Shown: piece after piece, positions 1 through 5,504 of the stretch
How the letters are laid out: each line of letters opens with the position of its first letter
How positions within the stretch are numbered: position 1 is the stretch's first letter
Origin: Myxococcales bacterium
Lineage (GTDB): Bacteria; Myxococcota; Myxococcia; Myxococcales; Myxococcaceae
Direction of reading: 5' to 3'
DNA: 5,504 nucleotides
Assembly (NCBI GenBank): GCA_009885595.1
Contig: VFKJ01000306.1
Location: 1 to 5,504 of the forward strand
The notes under the pieces: generated by a model
Told to the model about the DNA's origin: nothing
The model's database searches: none
The model's input: the letters and a program-made list of their open reading frames with translations, nothing else
Position numbers and translations under genes: made by a program

Positions 1-434
1 CGGGGCCGCAGGAGTCTGCGCCGCGGGCGCGGTCGCCCACGCAGCCTCATCCGTGGCCGCAGGAGGCTCCGCCGCGGGCGCGGTCGCCCACGAAGCCTCA
101 TCCGTGGCCGTAGGGGTCTCCACCGCGGGCGCCGGGGCCCACGACGCATCTTCCTGGGGCGCGGTCTCCACCGCGGGCGCCGTCGCCCACGACGATTCAT
201 CCGTGGTGGCAGGCGCGGCTTCCGCTGCGGGCGCGGCCCATGAAGCATCCTCCGCTGGCGGAGCTTCCGCTGCGGACCACGAAGCGTCCTGCGCGGGTGG
301 AGCTTCCTCTGCGGGCGCGGTGGCCCACGACGCCTCGTCGGCGTTCGCCGGGGTGCCCGTCGCCCACGAGGCATCATCAGGCGTGGAGGGCGCTTGCTCG
401 GCGGCAGGCGCGGTCGCCCACGAGGCCTCGTCCG
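1..434 (-). repeat. Intragenic tandem repeats encoding Trp-centred D/E-x-S-W-A units
   Basis: Within the TPR gene, residues about 374-518 contain nine units of the form [DE]-[DEA]-[AS]-[SA]-W-[AS] followed by Ala/Pro/Glu. Tryptophans fall at residues 379, 397, 410, 426, 439, 456, 472, 489 and 506, so the spacing is 13-18 residues and settles at 16-17 toward the window edge. At DNA level the left-most copies form a 51-bp tandem: positions 5-55 and 56-106 differ at only three bases, and a further, more diverged copy begins at 107. Copies nearer 434 have drifted more in both sequence and length. More units probably lie outside the window. Confidence 0.88.
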
Positions 435-1554
435 GCGCCGCAGCGGGGGGCGCCTCTTCCGTGGGCGGCGGCGAGACCTGCGTCACCCACTCCGGCGCGC
501 TCTCCGGCTGCGCGAGCGCCTCGGCCGGCGGCGCGGCCGACTGATCCCAGCGCGCATCGGTGGCGTCCAGCGGCACTTCGGCGGCGGGCTGCTGCTCGGG
601 CTCGGCCGGGAGCGGGACCTCACTGACCGACTCGGTGACCCAGCCCGTCTGCGCGGTGGCGGCGTCGACGCGCGAGGCCTCGTTCGCCTCCATGGTGAGC
701 CACGAGGGCGTCTGCGAGACGGCCTCGGCTCCCGCGGGGGGCTCGACCACCGCCTCCAGCACCGGCAGCTCTTCCTCGGGCGGCCCTTCGTCCTGGGCCA
801 TCTGCATCTCGGCGACGTTCGTTTCGGCGGCGGGCGCGAGCTGCGCACCCCAGTCGGAGTTGAGGCTCGGGGAAGCGCCTTGCCCCTGGTCCGAGACGGT
901 GACTTCTTCGGGGACCACGTACGCGTCGGCGGGGAGCTCCTCGTCGCTCATCACCTCGATCGCCTCTTCCTCGGTCTTCTTCGGCCTGGGAGCCGACGGG
1001 GGAGGCTCTCCGCCGATCACCACGTTCACCGGCGCCTGGCGCGTCACCGCCGAGTGCAGCCCCGAGGGCGCGGACTGCGCGGCGATCGCGCGGGCCATCT
1101 TCTCCGCCATCGGCTCGGAGCCGGCGAGCTCGAAGTGTTCCTTCGCCTTCACGTAGCTGCCCTGCTGCGCCAGCGCGAGGCCGAGGTAGTTGTGCGCCTT
1201 CTTGTGCGTGGGCTCGAGATCGGTCGCCGTCTCGAACTCCTTGATGCAGCGCTCGAGGTTGTTGGTCTTCAGGTACACCAGCCCGAGGTTCACCCGCAGG
1301 GTGGCGTCGGTGGGGTTCTCGTTGACCAGCCGCTCGTAGACCTCGGACGCCTGATCGAAGAGCCCCAGCTTGAAGTAGGCAAGCCACAGCAGGTTCTGCG
1401 CCTTCTCGTTCTTCGGCGCGAGGCCGTGGGCCTTCTCGAGGTGCTCGCGCGCCTCGACGATCTTGCCTGAGGCCAGCAGCTCGCCGCCCTTGTAGAGCGC
1501 GCCGAGGAATTCCTCTTCGACGGCTGGATCTCGTCCCCTCACACTGGTGGGCAT
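1..1554 (-). CDS. TPR protein with long disordered Ala/Pro-rich tail carrying Trp-centred repeats (3' end outside window)
   Basis: Reading the minus strand from ATG at 1554 gives 518 open codons with no stop, so the gene is partial at its C-terminus. Residues about 14-145 form four TPR-like helical pairs; characteristic stretches are NLLWLAYFKLGLFDQA, VNLGLVYLKTNNLERCI and HNYLGLALAQQGSYVKA. A linker follows (about 150-230), then acidic, Pro/Ala-rich sequence, then tandem repeats centred on ASWATAP from about residue 373 to the edge. TPRs normally mediate protein-protein contacts; there is no signal peptide or membrane segment in the visible part, so a cytoplasmic scaffold role is inferred. 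The start lies 20 bases after the transglycosylase stop, with AGGGAAT (minus strand, 1564-1570) as a modest ribosome binding site, suggesting one operon. Another domain may lie beyond the edge; related myxobacterial TPR proteins may carry an AIM24-type C-terminal domain, but that is only a recollection and cannot be seen here. The specific function is unknown. Confidence 0.85.
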   Translation of the reverse strand, partial: MPTSVRGRDPAVEEEFLGALYKGGELLASGKIVEAREHLEKAHGLAPKNEKAQNLLWLAYFKLGLFDQASEVYERLVNENPTDATLRVNLGLVYLKTNNLERCIKEFETATDLEPTHKKAHNYLGLALAQQGSYVKAKEHFELAGSEPMAEKMARAIAAQSAPSGLHSAVTRQAPVNVVIGGEPPPSAPRPKKTEEEAIEVMSDEELPADAYVVPEEVTVSDQGQGASPSLNSDWGAQLAPAAETNVAEMQMAQDEGPPEEELPVLEAVVEPPAGAEAVSQTPSWLTMEANEASRVDAATAQTGWVTESVSEVPLPAEPEQQPAAEVPLDATDARWDQSAAPPAEALAQPESAPEWVTQVSPPPTEEAPPAAAPDEASWATAPAAEQAPSTPDDASWATGTPANADEASWATAPAEEAPPAQDASWSAAEAPPAEDASWAAPAAEAAPATTDESSWATAPAVETAPQEDASWAPAPAVETPTATDEASWATAPAAEPPAATDEAAWATAPAAQTPAAP

Positions 1555-1574
1555 CGTTCCCGGATTCCCTGGTG

Positions 1575-2225
1575 CTAGCGCTCGTCGCCCTGCGCGACCT
1601 GCGCCTGCGCCTTGTATTGAAAGTAGAGCGAGATCACCTTGCGCACGTACGCCTGGGTCTCGGGGTAGGGCGGCACCTGGCCGCCATACTTCTTCACTGC
1701 GTCAGGCCCCGCGTTGTAGGCGGCCACCATCTTCACCATGTCGCCGTTGAACTCGTTGGCGAGCACGCGCAGGTAGCGCACGCCGCCCTCGATGTTGTCC
1801 TTCGGATCGAAGATGTCCTTCACGTACATCTCGCGCGCGGTGGCGGGCATCAACTGCATCAGCCCCGAGGCGCCCACCACGGAGATCGCGTTGGGATCGA
1901 AGGCCGACTCCGCGTGCATCACCGCGCGCACCAGCGCGGGCGGCATCTTGTACCGAACCGCCGCCTGGTCGATGTACTCGTCGAATTCACCCAGCGAGAT
2001 GCGGGTTCGGACGCTGATGCGCGAGGGCTCGGCGGGGTTGGGGGCGGGCCGAAACTCCCCTTCGGTCCTCCTGGCCTGCCGGCCCTGACCGCTCTTCGGC
2101 AGCACGTTCGTGTAGACGATGGTGCCGTCCTTCTCGACGTACTTGTAGATGTTGCCCGCAAGGGCCTCGCTCGGCAGCAGTGCCGCCAGACCAAGCGCGA
2201 GGAAAATGGCAGGCTTGAAGAGCAT
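1575..2225 (-). CDS. Secreted lytic transglycosylase (DUF4124-like N-terminus plus SLT domain)
   Basis: This 216-residue protein is predicted to cleave the MurNAc-GlcNAc bond of peptidoglycan, leaving 1,6-anhydromuramic ends, in the periplasm. Residues 1-23 are a Sec signal peptide (Lys4, a hydrophobic core, then ALA before Gly24); there is no lipobox Cys, so it should be soluble. Residues about 26-43 (IYKYVEKDGTIVYTNVLP) resemble the DUF4124 motif found at the N-terminus of many envelope proteins. A Pro/Arg-rich linker leads to the SLT domain, about 80-205. The likely catalytic Glu is E106 in HAESAFDP; GLMQLMP (121-127) and AYNAGP (169-174) are the other family motifs. The domain is complete and resembles the Slt70/MltC-type catalytic domain (family 1). 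The stop is 20 bases before the TPR gene, so co-transcription is likely. No strong Shine-Dalgarno is visible before ATG 2225. Its physiological role (growth, secretion-system assembly, recycling) cannot be read from sequence. Confidence 0.92.
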   Translation of the reverse strand: MLFKPAIFLALGLAALLPSEALAGNIYKYVEKDGTIVYTNVLPKSGQGRQARRTEGEFRPAPNPAEPSRISVRTRISLGEFDEYIDQAAVRYKMPPALVRAVMHAESAFDPNAISVVGASGLMQLMPATAREMYVKDIFDPKDNIEGGVRYLRVLANEFNGDMVKMVAAYNAGPDAVKKYGGQVPPYPETQAYVRKVISLYFQYKAQAQVAQGDER

Positions 2226-2340
2226 TCTCTGGGTGGGACACTACCGCTGATCGGTCGGGCCTCGCAAAGAACTGACCTTGGCCCCCGAGGCTTCCGCGAT
2301 CTCTTCGCCCCCCGCCCGCGAGGGTGGTTAAACGCGCGCC
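2226..2340. promoter_or_regulatory. Divergent intergenic region between the transglycosylase and nadB
   Basis: These 115 bases must hold the start signals for both divergent genes. I see no convincing -35/-10 pair on either strand. AGGGTGG at 2321-2327 is a possible nadB ribosome binding site, but 13 bases before the ATG is a long spacing. The sequence GCTGATCGGTCGG at 2246-2258 combines two short words that recur upstream of the MerR-like gene, which may be coincidence in GC-rich DNA. Confidence 0.4.
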
Positions 2341-3930
2341 ATGGTTCGTGAATTCGACTTCCTCGTCCTCGGCGGCGGCGTCGCCGGCCTCAGCTTTGCC
2401 CTCGAAGCCTCAAAGTCCGGGCGGGTGGCGGTGCTCACCAAGCGCAGCCGGTCCGAGGGAAACACGGTCTACGCGCAGGGCGGCATCGCCGCGGTGCTCT
2501 CCCCCGACGACAGCTTCGAGAAGCACGTCGAAGACACCATCATCGCCGGCGCCGGGCTCAACAAGCGCGAGATCGTCGACATCACCGTGCGCGAGGGGCC
2601 CGAGCGGCTCAGGGCGCTGGTCGCGGTGGGCGCGGAGTTCAACCGCAGCGAGAACGGCGAGTTCGATCTCACGCGCGAAGGGGGCCACAGCAAGCGGCGC
2701 ATCGTGCACGCGGGCGACATCACCGGCCGCGAGGTGCAGCGCGCGTTGCTCGCGGGTTGTGACGAGACCGGGAAGATCGACTTCTTCGAAGACTCCACCG
2801 CGATCGACCTCATCCTCGATCCCGCGGCGCCCCGGGGGCAGGGAAGAGCCCTGGGCTGCTACGTGCTGCGGGAGGACGGCAGCATCGACACCTTCCTCTC
2901 CAAGGTGACGGTGCTGGCCACCGGCGGGGCGGGGAAGGTCTACCTCTACACCTCGAACCCCGACGTCGCGACGGGCGACGGGGTGGCGATGGCCTACCGG
3001 GCAGGCGCGAAGATCGCGAACATGGAGTTCTACCAGTTCCACCCCACCTGCCTCTTTCACCCCGACGCCAAGAACTTCCTCATCAGCGAGGCGCTGCGCG
3101 GAGAGGGTGGCCGGCTGCGGGTGAAGTCGACGGGTGAGCGCTTCATGAAGCGCTACGACGAGCGGCAGGAGCTGGCGCCGCGCGACATCGTGGCCCGCGC
3201 CATCGACGCGGAGATCAAGCGCACCGGCGACGAGTGCGTGCACCTCGACATGACGCACCTGGGGAAGTCGTACCTGGTCGAGCGCTTCCCCAACATCTAC
3301 GCCACCTGCAAGGAGTTCGGCATCGACATGGCCGTGCAGCCCATTCCGGTGGTGCCCGCGGCCCACTTCATGTGCGGCGGCGTGGTGACCGACGCCTTCG
3401 GGCGCACCTCGGTGCCGGGGCTGTTCGCGGTGGGCGAGGTGAGCTGCACGGGGCTGCACGGCGCCAACCGCCTCGCCTCCAACTCGCTGCTCGAGGGGCT
3501 GGTGTTCGGCCACCGCGCGGTGAAGGTGTGCGCGGAGGAAGTGAAGTCGGTGGGCGCGCCGACCCACCCGGTGCGGGAGTGGGATCCGGGGCACGCGGTC
3601 ACCTCCGACGAGCGGGTGGTGGTGAGCCAGAACTGGGACGAGATCCGCAGGTTGATGTGGAACTTCGTGGGCATCGTGCGCACCGGGAAGCGGCTCGCCC
3701 GCGCGCGGCGTCGCCTCGACCTGCTGCGCGAGGAGATCCGCCAGTACTACTGGGACTACCAGGTGACGCGCGACGTGATCGAGCTGCGCAACATCGCCGA
3801 CGTCGCGCACCTGATCGTCGACTGCGCCAGCCGCCGCAAGGAGAGCCGCGGCCTGCACTACACCCTCGACTACCTCGCCACCGACGATCACAACTGGCTG
3901 GTCGACACGGTGGTGCAGCGGGAGCTCTGA
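2341..3930 (+). CDS. nadB: L-aspartate oxidase, first step of de novo NAD synthesis
   Basis: NadB is a cytoplasmic FAD enzyme oxidising L-aspartate to iminoaspartate, which quinolinate synthase (NadA) condenses with dihydroxyacetone phosphate. The 529 residues fit the family (about 530-540). Residues 6-34 are the FAD dinucleotide-binding fold with LGGGVAGLS, and NTVYAQGGIAAV (41-52) follows. TREGGHSKRRIVHAGDITGR (111-130), FYQFHPT (230-236), APRDIVARAI (279-288), PAAHFMCGGV (339-348) and GLHGANRLASNSLLEG (371-386) are family signatures. By alignment with the E. coli enzyme, E113, H234, R281, H342 and R377 match its catalytic and substrate-binding residues (E121, H244, R290, H351, R386). H342 and E113 also fit the oxidase more than succinate dehydrogenase or fumarate reductase flavoproteins, whose fold it shares; the RNIADVAHLIVDCASRRKESRG C-terminus is also NadB-like. 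ATG 2341 begins directly before the FAD fold. nadA and nadC are not in the window. Confidence 0.97.
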   Translation: MVREFDFLVLGGGVAGLSFALEASKSGRVAVLTKRSRSEGNTVYAQGGIAAVLSPDDSFEKHVEDTIIAGAGLNKREIVDITVREGPERLRALVAVGAEFNRSENGEFDLTREGGHSKRRIVHAGDITGREVQRALLAGCDETGKIDFFEDSTAIDLILDPAAPRGQGRALGCYVLREDGSIDTFLSKVTVLATGGAGKVYLYTSNPDVATGDGVAMAYRAGAKIANMEFYQFHPTCLFHPDAKNFLISEALRGEGGRLRVKSTGERFMKRYDERQELAPRDIVARAIDAEIKRTGDECVHLDMTHLGKSYLVERFPNIYATCKEFGIDMAVQPIPVVPAAHFMCGGVVTDAFGRTSVPGLFAVGEVSCTGLHGANRLASNSLLEGLVFGHRAVKVCAEEVKSVGAPTHPVREWDPGHAVTSDERVVVSQNWDEIRRLMWNFVGIVRTGKRLARARRRLDLLREEIRQYYWDYQVTRDVIELRNIADVAHLIVDCASRRKESRGLHYTLDYLATDDHNWLVDTVVQREL

Positions 3931-3949
3931 GCGCTTCATTCCCGGGGGC

Positions 3950-4051
3950 CTGAAAGATCTTCTGCTGGTACGCAGCAGCCCCGAGGAGCTCGTCAGGGCG
4001 CTGCTGACACACCAGCCGCCGCCTTCCACGGTGCGCTGGATCAGGGACTGA
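3950..4051 (+). other. Short coding-like stretch without a normal start, possible gene remnant or tiny ORF
   Basis: The frame starting at CTG 3950 reads 33 codons to TGA 4049-4051. The peptide begins LKDLLLVRSSPEELVRALL and ends STVRWIRD; it looks like an amphipathic helix and a tail. About 82% of its third positions are G or C, as in real genes here. No ATG or GTG precedes it in frame within the intergenic space; CTG 3950 or ATT 3938 would be needed. GGGGG at 3944-3948 lies too close to CTG 3950 to be a good ribosome binding site. It could be the decayed 3' end of a gene once placed after nadB, a very small protein, or chance. I do not recognise a family. Confidence 0.2.
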
Positions 4052-4159
4052 AGGCCGCGCCCGATCAGCCTGAACGCGATTGTGCTGCGATTTCGATCGT
4101 TTGCGCGCGCGCGCTGATCTGAGCCGCCGCTTCTCACGCCGGGGGGCTGTCTCAACTCA

Positions 4160-4203
4160 GGTCGGCTGATCCATTCGCCTGTCCTGTTCTCGGTCGGCCG
4201 ATC
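4160..4203. repeat. Pair of 12-bp direct repeats upstream of the MerR-like gene
   Basis: GGTCGGCTGATC (4160-4171) and GGTCGGCCGATC (4192-4203) match at 11 of 12 bases. They start 32 bases apart, roughly three helical turns, so they would lie on the same DNA face. Each copy is itself an imperfect palindrome (the second is one base from GATCGGCCGATC). They sit 50-100 bases upstream of the promoter -35, a plausible place for an activator or autoregulator. The regulatory role is inferred. Confidence 0.4.
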
Positions 4204-4255
4204 GGAGCCCGCTCGGGAAGAGGACGTGATCGCGATCGAAATGTCACGGGGGCCG

Positions 4256-4283
4256 TTGACTCTTCGTTTGAGTAGCTGATATT
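4256..4283 (+). promoter_or_regulatory. Sigma-70-type promoter for the MerR-like/sigma-4-like cassette
   Basis: TTGACT (4256-4261) matches the -35 consensus at five of six bases. GATATT (4278-4283), after a 16-base spacer, matches TATAAT at four of six, including A2 and T6. Transcription would start near 4289-4292, which is downstream of the ATG at 4285 and argues that this ATG is not the real start of the gene. A small dyad ACTC (4259-4262) / GAGT (4270-4273) lies across the -35 and spacer; MerR-family regulators often bind dyads in the spacer, but four-base arms are weak evidence. Confidence 0.5.
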
Positions 4284-4350
4284 CATGCGCCGCCACTGGG
4301 GAGAGGGCTTTCAGTGGCTTCCTTTTAACGTTTGCGGCGGGTCACTCTTC

Positions 4351-4866
4351 GTGGAGCTTCTTCGGCCGGAGGAGATTGAGAAGATCGAGCGCGACTACGC
4401 GCAGGGTCTTCCCGCGCGGGTGATCGTCGAGGCGTTTGCGTCCAAAGGCGCCCGCCTCTCAGAGGCCACCTTCCGCAAGTACGTGCAGGCCGGCCTGCTG
4501 CCCCGCAGCCGCCGGGTGGGCAAGAAGGGCAAGCACCAGGGCAGCTCGGGGCTCTACCCGGTCTCGTCGGTGCGCCGGATGAACGCCATCCGCCAGATGA
4601 TGGCGCAGGGCCTCACGCTGGAAGACATCAAGGCCTCGTTCATGGTGTTCCGCAATCACCTGGACCTCGCGGGCAGCGAGCTGACCGAGGTGTTCGACGG
4701 CTACGAGCGCCAGCTCGATCGCAAGGCGATCGCCGAGCGGAACAAGAAGGAGCTCAACACCCGCCTGCGCGCTCTGCGCGTGCAGGCCCGCGAGCTGTTG
4801 CACGAGATTTCACGCTTCGGCAGCGCGGTCACTTCGCGCCCCGGCGCCGACCTGAGTCAGTCTTGA
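4351..4866 (+). CDS. MerR-type helix-turn-helix transcriptional regulator without effector domain
   Basis: Starting at GTG 4351 gives 171 residues. Residues about 13-52 hold a winged-helix HTH (ARVIVEAF, then LSEATFRKYVQAGLLP at 36-51, the MerR-like recognition region). Basic residues RSRRVGKKGKHQG (52-64) form the wing, and GLYPVSSVRRMNAIRQMM with GLTLEDIKASF (67-97) matches the second MerR helix pair. From about 100 to 155 the sequence is heptad-like and charged, as expected for a dimerising coiled coil. There is no cysteine and no ligand-binding domain, so metal or drug sensing is unlikely. The frame is open back to ATG 4285, but those 22 codons are A/T-richer at third positions, lack a ribosome binding site and overlap the probable transcription start, while MELLRPEEIE-like beginnings are what I recall for relatives. 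The Shine-Dalgarno before 4351 is weak (GGCGGG at 4336-4341). It forms an operon with the following gene, 34 bases away. Targets are unknown. Confidence 0.82.
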   Translation: MELLRPEEIEKIERDYAQGLPARVIVEAFASKGARLSEATFRKYVQAGLLPRSRRVGKKGKHQGSSGLYPVSSVRRMNAIRQMMAQGLTLEDIKASFMVFRNHLDLAGSELTEVFDGYERQLDRKAIAERNKKELNTRLRALRVQARELLHEISRFGSAVTSRPGADLSQS

Positions 4867-4886
4867 AGTGCTGAGCCGTACCTTTC

Positions 4887-4895
4887 GAGAGGGGA
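4887..4895 (+). promoter_or_regulatory. Strong ribosome binding site deciding the start of the downstream regulator
   Basis: GAGAGGGGA contains AGAGGGG, a good anti-16S match. It lies six bases before ATG 4901 and nine before the adjacent ATG 4904. This makes 4901 (or 4904) the start, not the in-frame GTG at 4868, which sits one base after the upstream stop codon and would place this site inside the coding region. Confidence 0.8.
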
Positions 4896-4900
4896 AGACG

Positions 4901-5413
<513 letters not shown>

Positions 5414-5504
5414 CGAATTGAGGAGGGCCGAACCGCTCGCAGGGTTGGCGGAAATAGGGAACCGGGGTCCGTTCGGCCCGAGCGAAGTCGAGGGCTCGCT
5501 CGCA
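5414..5504. other. Non-coding 3' flank with two inverted repeats (possible terminator or interspersed element)
   Basis: GGGCCGAAC (5425-5433) and GTTCGGCCC (5471-5479) form a perfect nine-base inverted repeat with a 37-base interior. A second one, CGAGCGA (5479-5485) and TCGCTCG (5496-5502), has seven-base arms and a ten-base loop. No T-run follows either within the window, so an intrinsic terminator is not proven. CGCTCGCA occurs at both 5434-5441 and 5497-5504, hinting that a repeat continues past the window edge. Confidence 0.45.

Larger units (their letters stand above)
3931..4284. other. Non-coding region between nadB and the regulator pair
   Basis: No full gene was found on either strand in these 354 bases. 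Base composition is more mixed than in the flanking genes. It contains a hairpin just after nadB (CTGCTG 3962-3967 with CAGCAG 3973-3978, five-base loop, no T-run, so a weak terminator candidate), a coding-like stretch without a start (3950-4051), an alternating GC run near 4103-4112, paired 12-bp direct repeats (4160-4171 and 4192-4203), the palindrome GATCGCGATC around 4228-4237, and a promoter at its right end. Long antisense frames through it continue from nadB shadows and have no supporting features. Confidence 0.6.

Noticed and set aside
1..160. CRISPR array suggested by regular repeats at 51-bp spacing
   Set aside because: The units are directly tandem, with no unique spacers, and remain in frame within a protein-coding gene.
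53..544. Repetitive plus-strand Ala/Ser/Gly protein
   Set aside because: Its repeats are the antisense reading of the Trp-repeat tail; the minus-strand frame is continuous with the TPR domain, so this one is a shadow.
394..1470. A 358-codon plus-strand open frame opposite the TPR gene
   Set aside because: Arg/Gly/Leu-rich with no recognisable motif, and antisense to a minus-strand frame showing clear TPRs and good codon bias.
3954..3978. Intrinsic terminator after nadB
   Set aside because: There is a 6-bp hairpin and the palindrome AAGATCTT, but no T-run follows, so it was not listed as a terminator.
4103..4112. Alternating GC run as a Z-DNA-forming element
   Set aside because: About ten bases of alternating GC is expected by chance in DNA of this composition.
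2410..4296. A 628-codon minus-strand open frame antisense to nadB
   Set aside because: It lies opposite a clearly functional nadB. Its product is His/Val/Arg-rich low complexity with no domain, which is the usual antisense artefact of GC-rich coding DNA.
4868..4900. GTG 4868 as start of the sigma-4-like gene, nearly overlapping the upstream stop
   Set aside because: A strong ribosome binding site at 4887-4895 lies inside this extension, just before ATG 4901, so the later start fits better.

Overview
This 5.5 kb GC-rich window (strong G/C bias at third codon positions) looks like a chromosomal segment of a delta-proteobacterial / Myxococcota-type genome. The basis is the codon bias, a TPR protein with a very long Ala/Pro/Glu low-complexity tail, a DUF4124–SLT lytic transglycosylase, and a MerR-like/sigma-region-4-like regulator pair of a kind I associate with myxobacteria. 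The lineage is inferred from protein style, not from any database search.

Layout. Positions 1-2225 hold two minus-strand genes that are probably co-transcribed. The first is a secreted lytic transglycosylase (1575-2225). After a 20-base gap comes a TPR protein (starts at 1554) whose 3' end runs off the left edge of the window. All 518 visible codons of the TPR gene are open. It has four N-terminal TPR-like segments, then a disordered tail that ends in at least nine tryptophan-centred repeats (D/E-x-S/A-W-A). A 115-base divergent intergenic region separates this pair from the plus-strand nadB gene (2341-3930), a full-length L-aspartate oxidase with all the expected active-site residues. A 354- to 420-base non-coding region follows. 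It contains a short coding-like but startless stretch, paired 12-bp direct repeats and a good sigma-70-type promoter.

The promoter drives a two-gene regulatory cassette: a MerR-type HTH protein with no effector domain (best start GTG 4351) and, 34 bases later, a small protein carrying a sigma-70 region 4.2-like HTH and a Cys-containing central motif (best start ATG 4901). The last 90 bases are non-coding and hold two inverted repeats that may be a terminator or part of an interspersed palindromic element.

Functionally, nadB supplies iminoaspartate for de novo NAD synthesis. The transglycosylase acts on periplasmic peptidoglycan. The two regulators probably act on transcription, with unknown targets. 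No mobile element, CRISPR array, tRNA or rRNA is visible. The least ordinary items are the Trp-repeat tail and the orphan MerR/sigma-4-like pair with its upstream repeats.
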